NCBI RefSeq assembly: GCF_016758195.1
Contig: NZ_QYAC01000003.1
Span: 248,001 to 312,000 of the forward strand
Source: Leucobacter chromiireducens subsp. solipictus
GTDB taxonomy: Bacteria > Actinomycetota > Actinomycetes > Actinomycetales > Microbacteriaceae
Length of the DNA: 64,000 nt
Reading direction: 5' to 3'
A model generated the notes under the pieces. It was not told the origin of the DNA, did not search any database, and saw only the letters and a list, made by a program, of their open reading frames with translations. Shown piece by piece: positions 1 to 11,135 of this stretch (its first letter is position 1; each line of letters begins with the position of its first letter). The position numbers and the translations under genes are program-made.

Positions 1-492
1 AACCCGCTGGCCGTCGTCGCGGCCGGGGCTATGGGCATCGCGATCGGGCTGGTGATCCAGTTTGGCCTCTCCAGCCGGGGATCGGCGCCGTTCATCCCGC
101 CGCTCTCCCTCGCCGTGATGCTCGTGCTCATCGCCGCGGTGGTGCTGACGCTGGGCATCCGGCTCCGCCGCACCGTGCTGAAGCGAGCCGGAGCCGTGAA
201 CCCGTTCCACGCGGTGCGGCTGCTCGCGACCGCCCGGGCCGGCCAGCTGGTCGGGGGACTGCTCGGCGGATTCGGGGGTGGGCTCGCGCTGTCGCTGCTC
301 GGGCGCAGCGTTCCCGCGCCGCCGGCGACCTGGGTGCCGATGCTCCTGGTGCTGGGCGGCGGGATCGTGCTCGTCGTGTGCGCGGCCATCACCGAACACC
401 TGTGCCGCGTCCCGCCCGGCGATGGCGACGGCACCGAGGACGCCGGCGAGGAGCCGGGGCCCGCCGGGCAGGCCGCGTACCGCAAGCCGTAG
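1..492 (+). CDS. DUF3180 membrane protein, 5' end outside the window
   Basis: The reading frame is open from base 1, so the gene begins upstream and an internal ATG at 31 is probably not the start. The visible 163 codons hold about four hydrophobic segments, a basic stretch (RLRRTVLKR) after the second, and a charged Gly/Glu-rich C-terminal tail. This is the DUF3180 pattern, a small integral membrane protein that in actinobacteria usually follows folK in the folate operon. Its function is unknown. The next gene starts 33 bp downstream with its own promoter-like hexamer. Family assignment rests on topology and gene order and is moderately sure. Confidence 0.75.
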   Translation, partial: NPLAVVAAGAMGIAIGLVIQFGLSSRGSAPFIPPLSLAVMLVLIAAVVLTLGIRLRRTVLKRAGAVNPFHAVRLLATARAGQLVGGLLGGFGGGLALSLLGRSVPAPPATWVPMLLVLGGGIVLVVCAAITEHLCRVPPGDGDGTEDAGEEPGPAGQAAYRKP

Positions 493-512
493 GACCCCGG
501 GAACAGGTGGAA

Positions 513-518
513 TAGGCT
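513..518 (+). promoter_or_regulatory. -10 box TAGGCT, leaderless start of the gene at 526
   Basis: TAGGCT is followed by exactly 7 nt and then the GTG start. There is no room for a ribosome binding site, so the transcript would begin at or next to the start codon. Confidence 0.55.
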
Positions 519-525
519 GGTCCGC

Positions 526-1056
526 GTGACTACTGACGCCCTCCCACACGATGCGACGACTCCCGACCCCAGCTGGCCGACCGGCCAGGAGGCCTGGCAG
601 CGGGTCTCCCCGGCGTACGCCTGGGCCGACCTGATCCTGAATCTCGCCTTCGCGATCGGCCTGGGCGTCGTTGCCGGCCTCATCATCTGGTTCAACGCCG
701 GCGACCAGCGGCTCGTCCCCATCCTCATCCTGGCCGCCCTGGTGGTCGTGCTGCTGGTCAACGCGCTGCTGGCGTTCCGGCGTGTGCGCGCCATCGGCTA
801 TATTCTCCGCGAGGACGACCTGCTCTTCCGGCGCGGGATCATGTTCGAGCGGGTCATCGCCGTCCCCTACGGCCGCCTGCAGCTCGTCGACGTGACCCGC
901 GGCCCGCTGCTGCGCGCCCTGGGCCTCGCCACGCTGAAGTTCGTAACCGCCTCCGCGGCGACCGGCGTGCAGCTGCCGGGGCTCAAGGTCGAGGACGCCG
1001 AGGCGCTGCGCGACCGGCTCGTCACGCTCGCCGAGACGCGGCGGTCCGGGCTGTGA
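526..1056 (+). CDS. PH domain-containing membrane protein (YdbS-like)
   Basis: 176 aa. Two adjacent membrane segments (about residues 31-50 and 58-77) are followed by one bacterial PH (bPH2, formerly DUF304) domain in which the typical LLFRRGIMFERVIAVPYGRL and LGLATLKFVTAS segments can be read. Such proteins are membrane anchored; in Bacillus the YdbS/YdbT pair has been linked to resistance to amylolysin-type antimicrobials, but no molecular role is settled. The GTG start is supported by the hexamer 7 nt upstream. The stop overlaps the next start by 4 nt (GTGA), so the two PH proteins are translationally coupled and probably act together. Confidence 0.85.
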   Translation: MTTDALPHDATTPDPSWPTGQEAWQRVSPAYAWADLILNLAFAIGLGVVAGLIIWFNAGDQRLVPILILAALVVVLLVNALLAFRRVRAIGYILREDDLLFRRGIMFERVIAVPYGRLQLVDVTRGPLLRALGLATLKFVTASAATGVQLPGLKVEDAEALRDRLVTLAETRRSGL

Positions 1057-2786
1057 GCCAGCCCGACGCGCACGCCCAGCCCGATCCCTCACCGGCACCC
1101 GCGGCCTCCGCCGCCCTTCCGGGCACCCCCGACGCCGAGGGCTGGCGGCGGATGCACCCGCTGTCGCCGCTGCTGCGGGGCGGCCTCGCCCTGCTCGTGA
1201 TCGCCGGCATCGTCATCGCGAATTTCCGTGACCGGCTGGTCGAACTGTTCTTCGCCGGAGACCTGCTGGATTCGGAGGCGGCCTCTTCCGCGGTCGATGA
1301 AGCCGATCTGATCACCTTCATCATGGAGCGCGGATTGCTCGTGGTGGTGCTCGGCGGCGCGCTCGTCCTGATCCTCCTGATCGTCGGGATCTCCTGGTTG
1401 ATGTGGCGCTTCGCGACGTACCGGATCACCGACGAGGCCGTCGAAACTCGGAGCGGGATCGTGTTCCGCAACCACCGCCGCGCGCCGCTGGAACGAATCC
1501 AAAGCGTCAACCTGCAGCGGCCCATGCTCGCGCGGGCCCTCGGGCTCACCAAGATCCAGATCGTCACGGCGGGCCAGGGCGGCACCGTGGAGCTCGCCTA
1601 CCTCGGGCACCAGGACGCGAAGACCGTGCGCGAGCAGATCCTGCGCCGCGCGGCAGAAAAGCGGAACGGGCCCGGCGCGGGCGTGGCGCCGCTCGCTGAG
1701 ATTCAGGGCGGTGCCGCCGTCGGGCTCGATGGCGCGGTGCTCCAGGCCGCGGACGGCCTCGTCGGGCGCGCGCAGGACTTCATCGACACCGATGTGGACG
1801 CGGAGGCGCTGGCCTCCCAGTCGCTCGTGAAGGTGCCGGTGGGGCGATTGCTCGGCAGTATCGCGCTGAGCTGGGAGGCCGTCTCGCTGGTGCTCGTGGT
1901 GCTCGCCGTGGTCATCGGCGGCGCGATTCTGTCGCCCTACCTGATCTTCGGCATCATCCCGATGATCATCGTGATGGCGGGCGTGATGCTCGGCCAGTTC
2001 AACAAGGGCTTCAATTTCACGCTCTCGCGCGGGCGCGACACCGTGCGCACGGGTGCCGGGCTCACCTCCACGATGACGGAGACGATTCCCTTCGGGCGGA
2101 TCCACGCCATCGAGGCCCGGCAGCCGCTGTTCTGGCGCCCGCTCGGCTGGTGGAAGGTGCGGATCACCACCGCCGGCCACTCCATCGCGCAGGGCGGGCA
2201 GAACAGCTCGCAGAACGTGGTGCTCCCCGTGGGCGTCGAGGCCGATGTGCTGCGCGTGCTCGACACCCTGCTTCCCGGAATCGGTGACGACGAGGCCGAG
2301 ATCGCGGCGCTCCGTGACGGCCTGAGCGGGCCGGCACACGGGTACCTGGGTGCCGGGCCGCGTGCCGGCTGGGTGCTGTGGTGGGGCCGTGCGCGTGCCG
2401 GCATCGCGATCGAGGGCCTCGGCAGCGAGGACGCGACGCTCCGGATCCGGCGCGGGGTGCTGACCCGTTCGCTGTCGATCATGCCGATCGTGCGCGCCCA
2501 GTCCGTGCAGTTGCGCCGCCCCCTCGTGCACCGTGCGCTGGACCTCGCGTCGATTCAGGCGCACACCGTGCTCGGCCCGGTGCGGATGGAGGTGCGCGGG
2601 CTCGGGCTGGGCGACGCGCAGCGCACCTTCGACGCGCTCGCGGCCGCCGTGCTCAGGATCCAGGGGGCGGAGGCTCAGCGGATTGCCCGGGCCCACGCCG
2701 AAGGCCGCGAGCCGGAGCCCCCGGTACCGCCCGGGCCGAGCGGCACGTCGCCGAGCGAACCCGCCGCGGCCGCGGAGCAGCCGTGA
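1053..2786 (+). CDS. PH domain-containing membrane protein with three bPH2 repeats (YdbT-like)
   Basis: 577 aa. The N-terminal 40 residues are Pro/Ala-rich, then two membrane segments (about 45-65 and 90-115), a first bPH2 domain (about 120-200), a second membrane pair (about 265-315), a second bPH2 domain (about 320-400) and a third (about 450-530). Each repeat shows the same theme, a strand with R-x-G, then P-x-x-R-I/A-x-x-V/I, then L-G. The C-terminus is Pro/Ala/Glu rich. It starts inside the stop of the preceding PH gene and ends inside the start of the following gene (GTGA overlaps at both ends), so all three genes form a coupled unit. The family role is unknown. Confidence 0.85.
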   Translation: MSQPDAHAQPDPSPAPAASAALPGTPDAEGWRRMHPLSPLLRGGLALLVIAGIVIANFRDRLVELFFAGDLLDSEAASSAVDEADLITFIMERGLLVVVLGGALVLILLIVGISWLMWRFATYRITDEAVETRSGIVFRNHRRAPLERIQSVNLQRPMLARALGLTKIQIVTAGQGGTVELAYLGHQDAKTVREQILRRAAEKRNGPGAGVAPLAEIQGGAAVGLDGAVLQAADGLVGRAQDFIDTDVDAEALASQSLVKVPVGRLLGSIALSWEAVSLVLVVLAVVIGGAILSPYLIFGIIPMIIVMAGVMLGQFNKGFNFTLSRGRDTVRTGAGLTSTMTETIPFGRIHAIEARQPLFWRPLGWWKVRITTAGHSIAQGGQNSSQNVVLPVGVEADVLRVLDTLLPGIGDDEAEIAALRDGLSGPAHGYLGAGPRAGWVLWWGRARAGIAIEGLGSEDATLRIRRGVLTRSLSIMPIVRAQSVQLRRPLVHRALDLASIQAHTVLGPVRMEVRGLGLGDAQRTFDALAAAVLRIQGAEAQRIARAHAEGREPEPPVPPGPSGTSPSEPAAAAEQP

Positions 2787-3517
2787 GCGTGGGCGCTGCA
2801 GAGTCCCGCCTCGGCGTCGGCGTCGTCGGGGCCGGCCGCGTCGGCCCCGTTCTCGCCCGCGCGCTCGCGGGGGCCGGACACGCGATCACGGGCATCTCCG
2901 CGGTCAGCGCCGAGAGCCGCGAGCGGGCCGAAGCGATGCTGCCGGGCGTGCCGATTCTGGAGGTGCCCGAGGTGGTGCGCCGGTCTGAGCTGGTCCTGCT
3001 CGCGGTGCCGGGGGACCAGCTTCCGGGCCTCGTCTCGGGCCTCGCGGCGACCGGGGCCTGGCAGCCCGGACAGCTGGTGATCCACACGGCGCCCGAGCAC
3101 GGCACGGCGGTTCTCGCCCCGGCGCTCGCGGCCGGGGTGATCCCGCTGGCGCTGCACCCGGCGATCGTCTTTACCGGCACGAGCCTCGACCTGTCGCGCC
3201 TGTCGGGTGCCACCATCGCGGTGACCGCGCCCGCGCCGGTGCTGCCGATCGGGCAGGCGCTCGCGGTCGAGATGGGCGCGGAGCCGATCGTGGTGCGCGA
3301 GCAGGATCGGGCGGCGTACGCCGACGCGATGGCCGCCGCCGGCGAGCTCTCGCGCGCGGTCGTGCGGCAGGCCACCGAGGCGCTGCGCGAGCTGGGCCTA
3401 GAACGCCCGGACCGGGTCGCCGGAGGGGTCGTGCGTGCCGCCGTGGAAGAGGAGCTCCTCGCGGCGGCCGGGCGTGAGCTGCCCGAGCAGCCCGAGCAGC
3501 CCGAGCTGCCCGAGTAG
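2783..3517 (+). CDS. Rossmann-fold DUF2520 domain protein
   Basis: 244 aa. A GTG at 2783 overlaps the upstream stop and gives an N-terminus that runs straight into a dinucleotide-binding motif ([16 protein letters not shown], about residues 10-25). The C-terminal half resembles DUF2520. The family looks like F420/NADP-dependent reductases and in many relatives sits beside panC, where a ketopantoate-related role has been proposed. The last residues are a short run of PEQ/PEL repeats. The frame is also open far upstream, but that part lies inside the PH gene and lacks codon character. No panC follows; the next gene is lysS. Confidence 0.8.
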   Translation: MSVGAAESRLGVGVVGAGRVGPVLARALAGAGHAITGISAVSAESRERAEAMLPGVPILEVPEVVRRSELVLLAVPGDQLPGLVSGLAATGAWQPGQLVIHTAPEHGTAVLAPALAAGVIPLALHPAIVFTGTSLDLSRLSGATIAVTAPAPVLPIGQALAVEMGAEPIVVREQDRAAYADAMAAAGELSRAVVRQATEALRELGLERPDRVAGGVVRAAVEEELLAAAGRELPEQPEQPELPE

Positions 3518-3612
3518 CGCCCCGAGCACCCGCCGCCGCGCCGAGACACACCAGCCACGCGCCCCGGAGCGCCCGCGAACGGCCGCGGCACCCTCGCAGG
3601 CGGGCTCTGGCC

Positions 3613-3618
3613 TAGGAT
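3613..3618 (+). promoter_or_regulatory. -10 box TAGGAT upstream of lysS
   Basis: TAGGAT lies 38 bp before the lysS ATG, which leaves room for a short leader carrying the GGAGGA ribosome binding site at 3641-3646. Confidence 0.45.
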
Positions 3619-3656
3619 GGACGGGTACGTCAGCCCCAACGGAGGACCCACCCCCA

Positions 3657-5219
3657 ATGAGTGATCAGAGCGCAGCCCACGCACCCGCGACCCCGGACGA
3701 GACCGCCCCGGCCATCAGCGCCGAGGAAGTGTTCGAGCAGAAGCGCGTGCGCCTGGAGAAGCGTGACAAGCTGAACGCCGGTGCCGAGCTGGGCGGGGGC
3801 GCGTACCCGGTCGCCGTGCCGGTGACCACGACGATCCCCGCGGTGCGCGCGGAGTGGGGCCACCTGGAGGACACCCCGGACACCGCGTCGGGGGCGACGG
3901 TCGGCATCGCCGGCCGTGTCGTGTTCCAGCGCAACACCGGCAAGCTCTGCTTCGGTTCCCTGCAGGCCGGCGACGGCACACGCCTCCAGGTCATGGTGAG
4001 CCTCGCCGAGGTGGGCGAGGAATCGCTCGCCGAGTACAAGGAGCTCGTCGACCTGGGCGACCACCTGTTTGTGAGCGGCGAGGTGATCTCGAGCCGCCGC
4101 GGCGAGCTGTCAATTATGGTTCGCGAGTGGCGGATTGCCGCGAAGGCGCTCGCGCCCCTGCCGAACATGTACGCCGAGCTGAACGAGGAGACGCGGGTGC
4201 GCCAGCGCTACCTCGACCTGATTCAGCGCGAGCAGGCACGTCGCAACGTCGTGACCCGCGCTCGCACCATGGCGAGCCTGCGCCAGACCTTCGCCGAGCG
4301 TGACTTCATCGAGGCGGAGACCCCGATGCTGCAGACCATGCACGGCGGGGCCTCCGCGCGCCCATTCGTCACGCACTCGAACGCGTTCGACACGGAGCTG
4401 TACCTCCGGATTGCGCCGGAGCTCTACCTCAAGCGCGCCGTCGTGGGCGGGCTGGAGCGCGTCTTCGAGATCAACCGCAACTTCCGCAACGAGGGCGCGG
4501 ATTCCACGCACAGCCCCGAGTTTGCGATGCTCGAGGCCTACCAGGCGTACACGGACTACCACGGCATCGCCGACCTCACGCAGGATCTCGTGCAGAACGC
4601 CGCGCTCGCGGCAAACGTCGGGACCGAGCGCGAGGGCACGCACGTTGTCGAGTGGGCCGACGGCACCCTCTTTGACCTGGGCGGCGAGTGGGATCGCATC
4701 TCGATGTACGGCACGCTCTCCGAGGCCGCCGGGCGCGAGATCACCCCCGAGACCTCGGTGGCCGAGCTGCAGGCCATCGCGGATGCCGAGGGCGTCGAGG
4801 TGAAGCTGCCGAACCACGGCAAGCTCGTCGAGGAACTGTGGGAGCACTTCGTGAAGGACGGGCTGACCCGCCCCACCTTTGTCATGGACTTCCCGGTCGA
4901 GACGAGCCCCCTCACCCGCCACCACCGCTCGATCCCGGGCGTCGTGGAGAAGTGGGATCTGTACGTGCGCGGCTTCGAGCTGGCGACCGGCTATTCGGAG
5001 CTCGTGGACCCGGTGGTGCAGCGCGAACGCTTCGCGCAGCAGGCGGCCGAGGCCGCCCGGGGCGACGACGAGGCCATGGGTGTCGATGAAGAGTTCCTGC
5101 GCGCGCTGGAGCACGGCATGCCGCCGTCGGGTGGCATGGGGATGGGCATGGACCGCCTCCTGATGACCCTGACCGGGCTCGGGATCCGCGAGACCATTCT
5201 GTTCCCGCTGGTGAAGTAG
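3657..5219 (+). CDS. lysS: Lysine--tRNA ligase, class II
   Basis: 520 aa, normal length. It charges tRNA-Lys with lysine in the cytosol. An N-terminal OB-fold anticodon-binding domain (about residues 70-190) includes [18 protein letters not shown]. The class II catalytic core carries motif 2 ([11 protein letters not shown], about 271-281) and motif 3 ([20 protein letters not shown], about 491-510). The ATG at 3657 is chosen because GGAGGA lies 10 nt upstream; in-frame codons further upstream are low-complexity and not gene-like. The first 30 residues are Ala/Pro/Glu rich, as is common in actinobacterial LysS. It follows the DUF2520 gene after 139 bp and has its own promoter-like hexamer. Confidence 0.97.
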   Translation: MSDQSAAHAPATPDETAPAISAEEVFEQKRVRLEKRDKLNAGAELGGGAYPVAVPVTTTIPAVRAEWGHLEDTPDTASGATVGIAGRVVFQRNTGKLCFGSLQAGDGTRLQVMVSLAEVGEESLAEYKELVDLGDHLFVSGEVISSRRGELSIMVREWRIAAKALAPLPNMYAELNEETRVRQRYLDLIQREQARRNVVTRARTMASLRQTFAERDFIEAETPMLQTMHGGASARPFVTHSNAFDTELYLRIAPELYLKRAVVGGLERVFEINRNFRNEGADSTHSPEFAMLEAYQAYTDYHGIADLTQDLVQNAALAANVGTEREGTHVVEWADGTLFDLGGEWDRISMYGTLSEAAGREITPETSVAELQAIADAEGVEVKLPNHGKLVEELWEHFVKDGLTRPTFVMDFPVETSPLTRHHRSIPGVVEKWDLYVRGFELATGYSELVDPVVQRERFAQQAAEAARGDDEAMGVDEEFLRALEHGMPPSGGMGMGMDRLLMTLTGLGIRETILFPLVK

Positions 5220-5284
5220 CGTCACCGCGGCGCGTGGGGGCCGTGTGGTCCCCACGCACACAGACTTCCCGGGGGCAGAGCAGG

Positions 5285-5290
5285 TAGAGT
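5285..5290 (+). promoter_or_regulatory. -10 box TAGAGT, leaderless start of the gene at 5298
   Basis: TAGAGT is followed by 7 nt and then the ATG at 5298. This favours that ATG over the GTG three codons earlier, which overlaps the hexamer. Confidence 0.55.
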
Positions 5291-5297
5291 GGGGCAC

Positions 5298-5477
5298 ATG
5301 GATAACTGGTGGATGAACGCGGTCTGGTCGCTCACTCCGACCGTACTGATCGGGCTCTTCTTCTGGCTCGTGCTGCGCCTCATTTTGCGCGCGGATCGCA
5401 CCGAGCGCCGCGTGTACGAGCGCATCAACGCGGAGGAGCGGGCGAAGGCCGGCCTCCCCGTGCGCGACGACACGTAG
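5298..5477 (+). CDS. Small single-span membrane protein
   Basis: 59 aa, not assigned to a named family. A short Trp-rich N-terminus is followed by one membrane helix (about residues 10-30, TPTVLIGLFFWLVLRLI) and a charged, mostly basic-acidic C-terminal tail of about 28 residues. Small proteins of this shape are common in Microbacteriaceae between lysS and cls. Coding potential is supported by the leaderless promoter spacing and by the position in an otherwise empty interval. Function unknown. Confidence 0.65.
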   Translation: MDNWWMNAVWSLTPTVLIGLFFWLVLRLILRADRTERRVYERINAEERAKAGLPVRDDT

Positions 5478-5521
5478 CCCGCGAAGCCGCCCCGAGGGGC
5501 GGCGTCGTGCCCCCGGCCCGC

Positions 5522-5527
5522 TACAGT
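5522..5527 (+). promoter_or_regulatory. -10 box TACAGT upstream of cls
   Basis: TACAGT lies about 80 bp before the cls ATG. The leader would contain the GGAGAGG ribosome binding site just upstream of 5608. Confidence 0.4.
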
Positions 5528-5607
5528 AAGGTGCGTGGGCGCGTGTACGCGCTGCCCGGATCGGGCGTGGCCGCACCACGAACGGTGCTGTTGCGGAGAG
5601 GGCGCGC

Positions 5608-7089
5608 ATGGAAACAAACTGGTTTGGTCTGAACTGGCCGTTCTGGTGGACGCTTGCGTTCCTGATCATCGACAACGTCGTCCGGATTGTGGCGCTGTTC
5701 GTGGTGCCCCGCAACCGCCGCCCCACCGCCGGCATGGCCTGGCTGCTCGCGATCTTCCTGCTCCCCGTTCCCGGACTGCTGCTGTTCCTGATTATCGGGA
5801 GCAAACGCTTGCCGCGTGAGCGTGAGGAAAAGCAGGAGGCGATCAACCAGTTCGTGGCGCAGATCGCGGAACGCGAGGACAACGGACTCACCGCCTCCGA
5901 AGAGCATCTCGAACCGGAACTCCGGGGTGTCGTGCAGCTCGGCCGCTCCCTCGGAGCGCAGCCCATGCTGCGCGGGAACGCCGCGACGATGACGATCGAC
6001 TACGAGGACTCGCTGGCGCAGATGGCGGCGGCGATCCGCGAGGCGAACGAGTACGTGCACGTCGAGTTCTACATCCTCGTACACGACGCGGCGACGGACG
6101 AGATCTTCAGCGCTCTGCGCGACGCGGTGCAGCGCGGCGTGCGCGTGCGTGTGCTGCTGGATCATATCTCCGCGGTGCGGAACCCGGGCACGCGTCGCAC
6201 GGCGCAGAGCCTGGACGATATGGGGGCCGAGTGGGCGTACATGCTGCCGGTTCGGCCGTGGCGCGGCGAGTATCAGCGTCCGGACCTCCGCAACCACCGG
6301 AAGCTGGTGGTTGTCGACGGCCGGATCGGTTTCATGGGGTCGCAGAACCTCGTGGACTCCAGTTACAACAAGGCGTCGAATCACCGCCGCGGTCTGCACT
6401 GGAAGGATCTGATGGTCCGCGTTGAGGGCCCGATCGTGCTCGGCCTCGAAGCGGTGTTCCAGGGCGATTGGTACCTGGAGACGGGCGAGTATCTGACGAA
6501 CCTGATCGACCCGCTGGAGGCGGTGGATCAGCCCGGGGTGCTGGAGTGCCAGATCGTGCCGAGCGGCCCGGGCTACGAGGGCGAGAACAATCTCCAGGTG
6601 TTCGTGTCCCTGCTGTATATGGCGCAGCGCCGGATCAGCATTACGAGTCCGTACTTCGTGCCGGACGGCTCCATCATGAACGCCCTCCGCGCTGCGACGG
6701 CGCGCGGCGTCGCAGTGGAGCTGTTCGTCTCGGAAACGGGAGATCAGGCCGTGGTGTACCACGCGCAGCGCTCCTACTATGAGGAACTGCTCCGCGCGGG
6801 CGTGCGGATCTGGATGTACCGGCCGCCCATCATCCTGCACTCGAAGCATTTCACGATCGATGACACGGTCGCGGTCGTGGGGTCCTCCAACATGGATCAG
6901 CGTTCTTTCGGCCTGAACATGGAGATTTCGATGGTGGTGCACGGGCGGAGCTTCGTGCAGGATCTCGACGCTGTGAGTGACGAGTACCGAGCGAACTCCC
7001 GTGAGCTCACGCTCGACGAGTGGATGCAGCAGCCCTTGCGCTCGCAGCTGCTCGACGGCCTCGCGCGGCTCACCTCCGCGCTGCAGTAG
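5608..7089 (+). CDS. cls: Cardiolipin synthase (PLD family)
   Basis: 493 aa. It condenses phosphatidylglycerol-type lipids to cardiolipin at the membrane. Two N-terminal membrane helices (about residues 10-32 and 40-62, the PLD nuclease N-terminal domain) precede two phospholipase D catalytic motifs: HRKLVVVDG (H about 230) and HSKHFTIDD (H about 411), each followed by the expected G-S-x-N. Length and architecture match bacterial Cls. The ATG at 5608 has GGAGAGG upstream. Some actinobacteria use a CDP-DAG type enzyme instead, but both HxKx4D motifs are complete here, so activity is likely. Confidence 0.93.
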   Translation: METNWFGLNWPFWWTLAFLIIDNVVRIVALFVVPRNRRPTAGMAWLLAIFLLPVPGLLLFLIIGSKRLPREREEKQEAINQFVAQIAEREDNGLTASEEHLEPELRGVVQLGRSLGAQPMLRGNAATMTIDYEDSLAQMAAAIREANEYVHVEFYILVHDAATDEIFSALRDAVQRGVRVRVLLDHISAVRNPGTRRTAQSLDDMGAEWAYMLPVRPWRGEYQRPDLRNHRKLVVVDGRIGFMGSQNLVDSSYNKASNHRRGLHWKDLMVRVEGPIVLGLEAVFQGDWYLETGEYLTNLIDPLEAVDQPGVLECQIVPSGPGYEGENNLQVFVSLLYMAQRRISITSPYFVPDGSIMNALRAATARGVAVELFVSETGDQAVVYHAQRSYYEELLRAGVRIWMYRPPIILHSKHFTIDDTVAVVGSSNMDQRSFGLNMEISMVVHGRSFVQDLDAVSDEYRANSRELTLDEWMQQPLRSQLLDGLARLTSALQ

Positions 7090-7113
7090 GGGAAGCGCCC
7101 GTGCGGCCGTCGG

Positions 7114-7788
7114 CTACGAGCTGGCTGGCTCCAGGTCGCGATCGCCGGTGCCCTGCGCGCTGAGATCGCCGAGGACGTCGAGCCTGATCGCCGTATGCCG
7201 GGCCGCCGAGTCGCTGGCGGTATCGGGCCGCCGCAGGATCCAGACCTCGCCGTTGGCGATGCGCGGCATCGGCGTGCCCGTCAGCCGTCCGAGGCCCGCT
7301 CGGATCATTGCCCCGTGCGCGACGACGATCGAGCCGGGTGCCGCCGCGAGGATCCGGTCGAACGCGGATGCCGTGCGCGTCCCGAGCGCCTCGAGCGTCT
7401 CCGCATCGGGAATCTCCAGGCCCGGCCAGCGCTCGTGCGCCTCCGGCACGCACACCCCCTCGGCGGCCCCGAAGTCCCGCTCCCAGAGCTCCTCGTCGAT
7501 GCGCGGCGCGGGGAGCGCGAGCCCGCGCCCGATGATCTCCGCGGTCTCGCTCGCGCGGGAGAGCGGAGAGGCGAACAGCCCCCGCCACAGGCCCAGCGTC
7601 TCGGCGGCCCGCGCGAGTGCCGCCGCGGTGTCAGCGGCCTGCGCGCGTCCCGTGTCATTCAGGGGAATCTCGGTGCGCCCCTGGATGCGCCCGGCCAGGT
7701 TCCAATCGGTTTCACCGTGCCGCACCACAGCGATGTGGTGGACGGCCGATCCAGTGGACGCGAGTCGAGGGGAAGACGGAACGGTCAT
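7114..7788 (-). CDS. Histidine phosphatase family protein (phosphoglycerate-mutase-like)
   Basis: 224 aa. The catalytic RHG motif (VVRHGETDWN, H24), the acid residue in LWERDFG (about 103) and the second histidine in VVAHGAMIR (H158) are all present. The family holds broad-specificity phosphatases and true mutases; sequence alone does not tell the substrate, and a small-molecule phosphatase is more likely than a glycolytic mutase. The start at 7788 is chosen because TAGCGT lies 7 nt upstream; a longer open frame reaches back to 7929 but runs through the clpC promoter region. It is convergent with cls and divergent from clpC. Confidence 0.85.
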   Translation of the reverse strand: MTVPSSPRLASTGSAVHHIAVVRHGETDWNLAGRIQGRTEIPLNDTGRAQAADTAAALARAAETLGLWRGLFASPLSRASETAEIIGRGLALPAPRIDEELWERDFGAAEGVCVPEAHERWPGLEIPDAETLEALGTRTASAFDRILAAAPGSIVVAHGAMIRAGLGRLTGTPMPRIANGEVWILRRPDTASDSAARHTAIRLDVLGDLSAQGTGDRDLEPASS

Positions 7789-7795
7789 GCCAGCT

Positions 7796-7801
7796 ACGCT
7801 A
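7796..7801 (-). promoter_or_regulatory. -10 box TAGCGT, leaderless start of the phosphatase at 7788
   Basis: Read on the minus strand, TAGCGT is followed by 7 nt and the ATG. It settles the start of the phosphatase gene. Confidence 0.55.
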
Positions 7802-7874
7802 GCGCCTGTGCTCCGGGAATGCCCTGCACGGCACGGGAGCGCCCCGGGTGCTTCGCCACGCGCCGTCCGTGTCA

Positions 7875-7888
7875 CGCCGCTGGCGAAC
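7875..7888 (+). promoter_or_regulatory. ClgR-like operator upstream of clpC
   Basis: The sequence CGC-CGCTG-GCG-AAC with a preceding A matches the actinobacterial ClgR consensus (CGC-Y-N-A-N-R-GCG, as recalled) at all fixed positions except the central A, which is C here. It lies about 28 bp upstream of a TACTCT -10 box, next to a poor -35 region (C/A-rich). That is the usual place for an activator site. ClgR controls clp genes in Corynebacterium and Streptomyces; use here is inferred. Confidence 0.45.
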
Positions 7889-7915
7889 AGGCCCCCAAAG
7901 TTCCGGTTCTGCCCG

Positions 7916-7921
7916 TACTCT
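7916..7921 (+). promoter_or_regulatory. -10 box TACTCT upstream of clpC
   Basis: The hexamer lies 46 bp before the ATG. The -35 region (about 7893-7898) is C/A-rich and unlike consensus, which fits activator-dependent transcription. Confidence 0.4.
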
Positions 7922-7967
7922 GGGTGCATCGGCAGATCTGGACCGCGATCCGCCTGGGAGGTTATAG

Positions 7968-10499
<2,532 letters not shown>

Positions 10500-10520
10500 T
10501 CTCAGCGCTCCGCGCAGCCC

Positions 10521-10556
10521 CACGAAGGCCCCCTGCTTCGGCAGGGGGCCTTCGTG
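10521..10556 (+). terminator. Strong hairpin terminator after clpC
   Basis: A perfect 16-bp stem (10521-10536 with 10541-10556) closed by a TTCG tetraloop starts 21 bp after the clpC stop. There is no T-run, as is common for high-GC actinobacterial terminators. Confidence 0.85.
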
Positions 10557-10578
10557 CGTGTGGGGTCGCCGCGCCGAC

Positions 10579-10584
10579 TAGACT
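10579..10584 (+). promoter_or_regulatory. -10 box TAGACT, leaderless start of argA
   Basis: TAGACT, then 6 nt (TGAGCC), then the ATG at 10591. The same TGAGCC link is found at the gene starting at 60078. Confidence 0.6.
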
Positions 10585-10590
10585 TGAGCC

Positions 10591-11112
10591 ATGAGTGCCG
10601 CACCCGAGATCCGCATCCGCAACGCGCGAACGGGCGATGTGGTCCGCATGGTCGAACTCATGGAACCCCTGGTCGCCCGACGTATCCTTTTGGGGAAGGA
10701 CCTCGTGGACCTGTACGCGGCCGTCCCCGAGTTCATCGTCGCGACCGATGCGGAGGAGCGTGTGATCGGTTACGGTGCCGTGCACGTGATGTGGGAGCAG
10801 CTCGGCGAGGTGCGCACGCTCGGGGTGTCCGAGCAGTGGCTGGGCCGGGGGATCGGCCACCGCCTTCTCGACGCCCTTGAGGACCGCGCTCGCGATCTCG
10901 GGCTGACGCAGCTCTTCTGCCTCACCTTCGAAACCGACTTCTTTGAACGGCATGGTTTCGCCGAGCTCGGCGAGGACACCGAGCTCGTTGCGTCGGACGT
11001 GTACGCGGAGCTGCTGCGCTCCAACGATGAGGGCGTCGCCGAGTTCCTCGACCTCGCTCGGGTGAAGCCGAACACGCTCGGCAACACGCGGATGCTGAAG
11101 CAGCTCTCCTAG
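10591..11112 (+). CDS. argA: Amino-acid N-acetyltransferase, short GNAT type (N-acetylglutamate synthase)
   Basis: 173 aa. A single GNAT domain with the acetyl-CoA loop WLGRGIGHRLL (about residues 83-93). The C-terminal block GVAEFLDLARVKPNTLGNTR closely resembles, from memory, the short ArgA of Mycobacterium (Rv2747 type), which makes N-acetylglutamate for arginine synthesis without the kinase-like domain of the E. coli enzyme. No other arg gene is in the window. It starts leaderless after the clpC terminator and is a single-gene unit. A different amino-acid acetyltransferase is possible but less likely. Confidence 0.85.
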   Translation: MSAAPEIRIRNARTGDVVRMVELMEPLVARRILLGKDLVDLYAAVPEFIVATDAEERVIGYGAVHVMWEQLGEVRTLGVSEQWLGRGIGHRLLDALEDRARDLGLTQLFCLTFETDFFERHGFAELGEDTELVASDVYAELLRSNDEGVAEFLDLARVKPNTLGNTRMLKQLS

Positions 11113-11123
11113 GCGAGAGCGGC

Positions 11124-11129
11124 TACGCT
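11124..11129 (+). promoter_or_regulatory. -10 box TACGCT, leaderless start of the gene at 11136
   Basis: TACGCT, then 6 nt, then the ATG at 11136, all within the 23-bp gap after argA. Confidence 0.5.
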
Positions 11130-11135
11130 GGCGCC

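Noticed and set aside
1089..2696. A 535-codon minus-strand frame opposite the second PH-domain gene
   Set aside because: Low-complexity His/Arg/Glu-rich translation with no motif; the plus strand encodes clear PH repeats.
4110..5966. A 618-codon minus-strand frame across lysS and cls
   Set aside because: It crosses two genes and their gap, and reads as antisense of well-identified enzymes.
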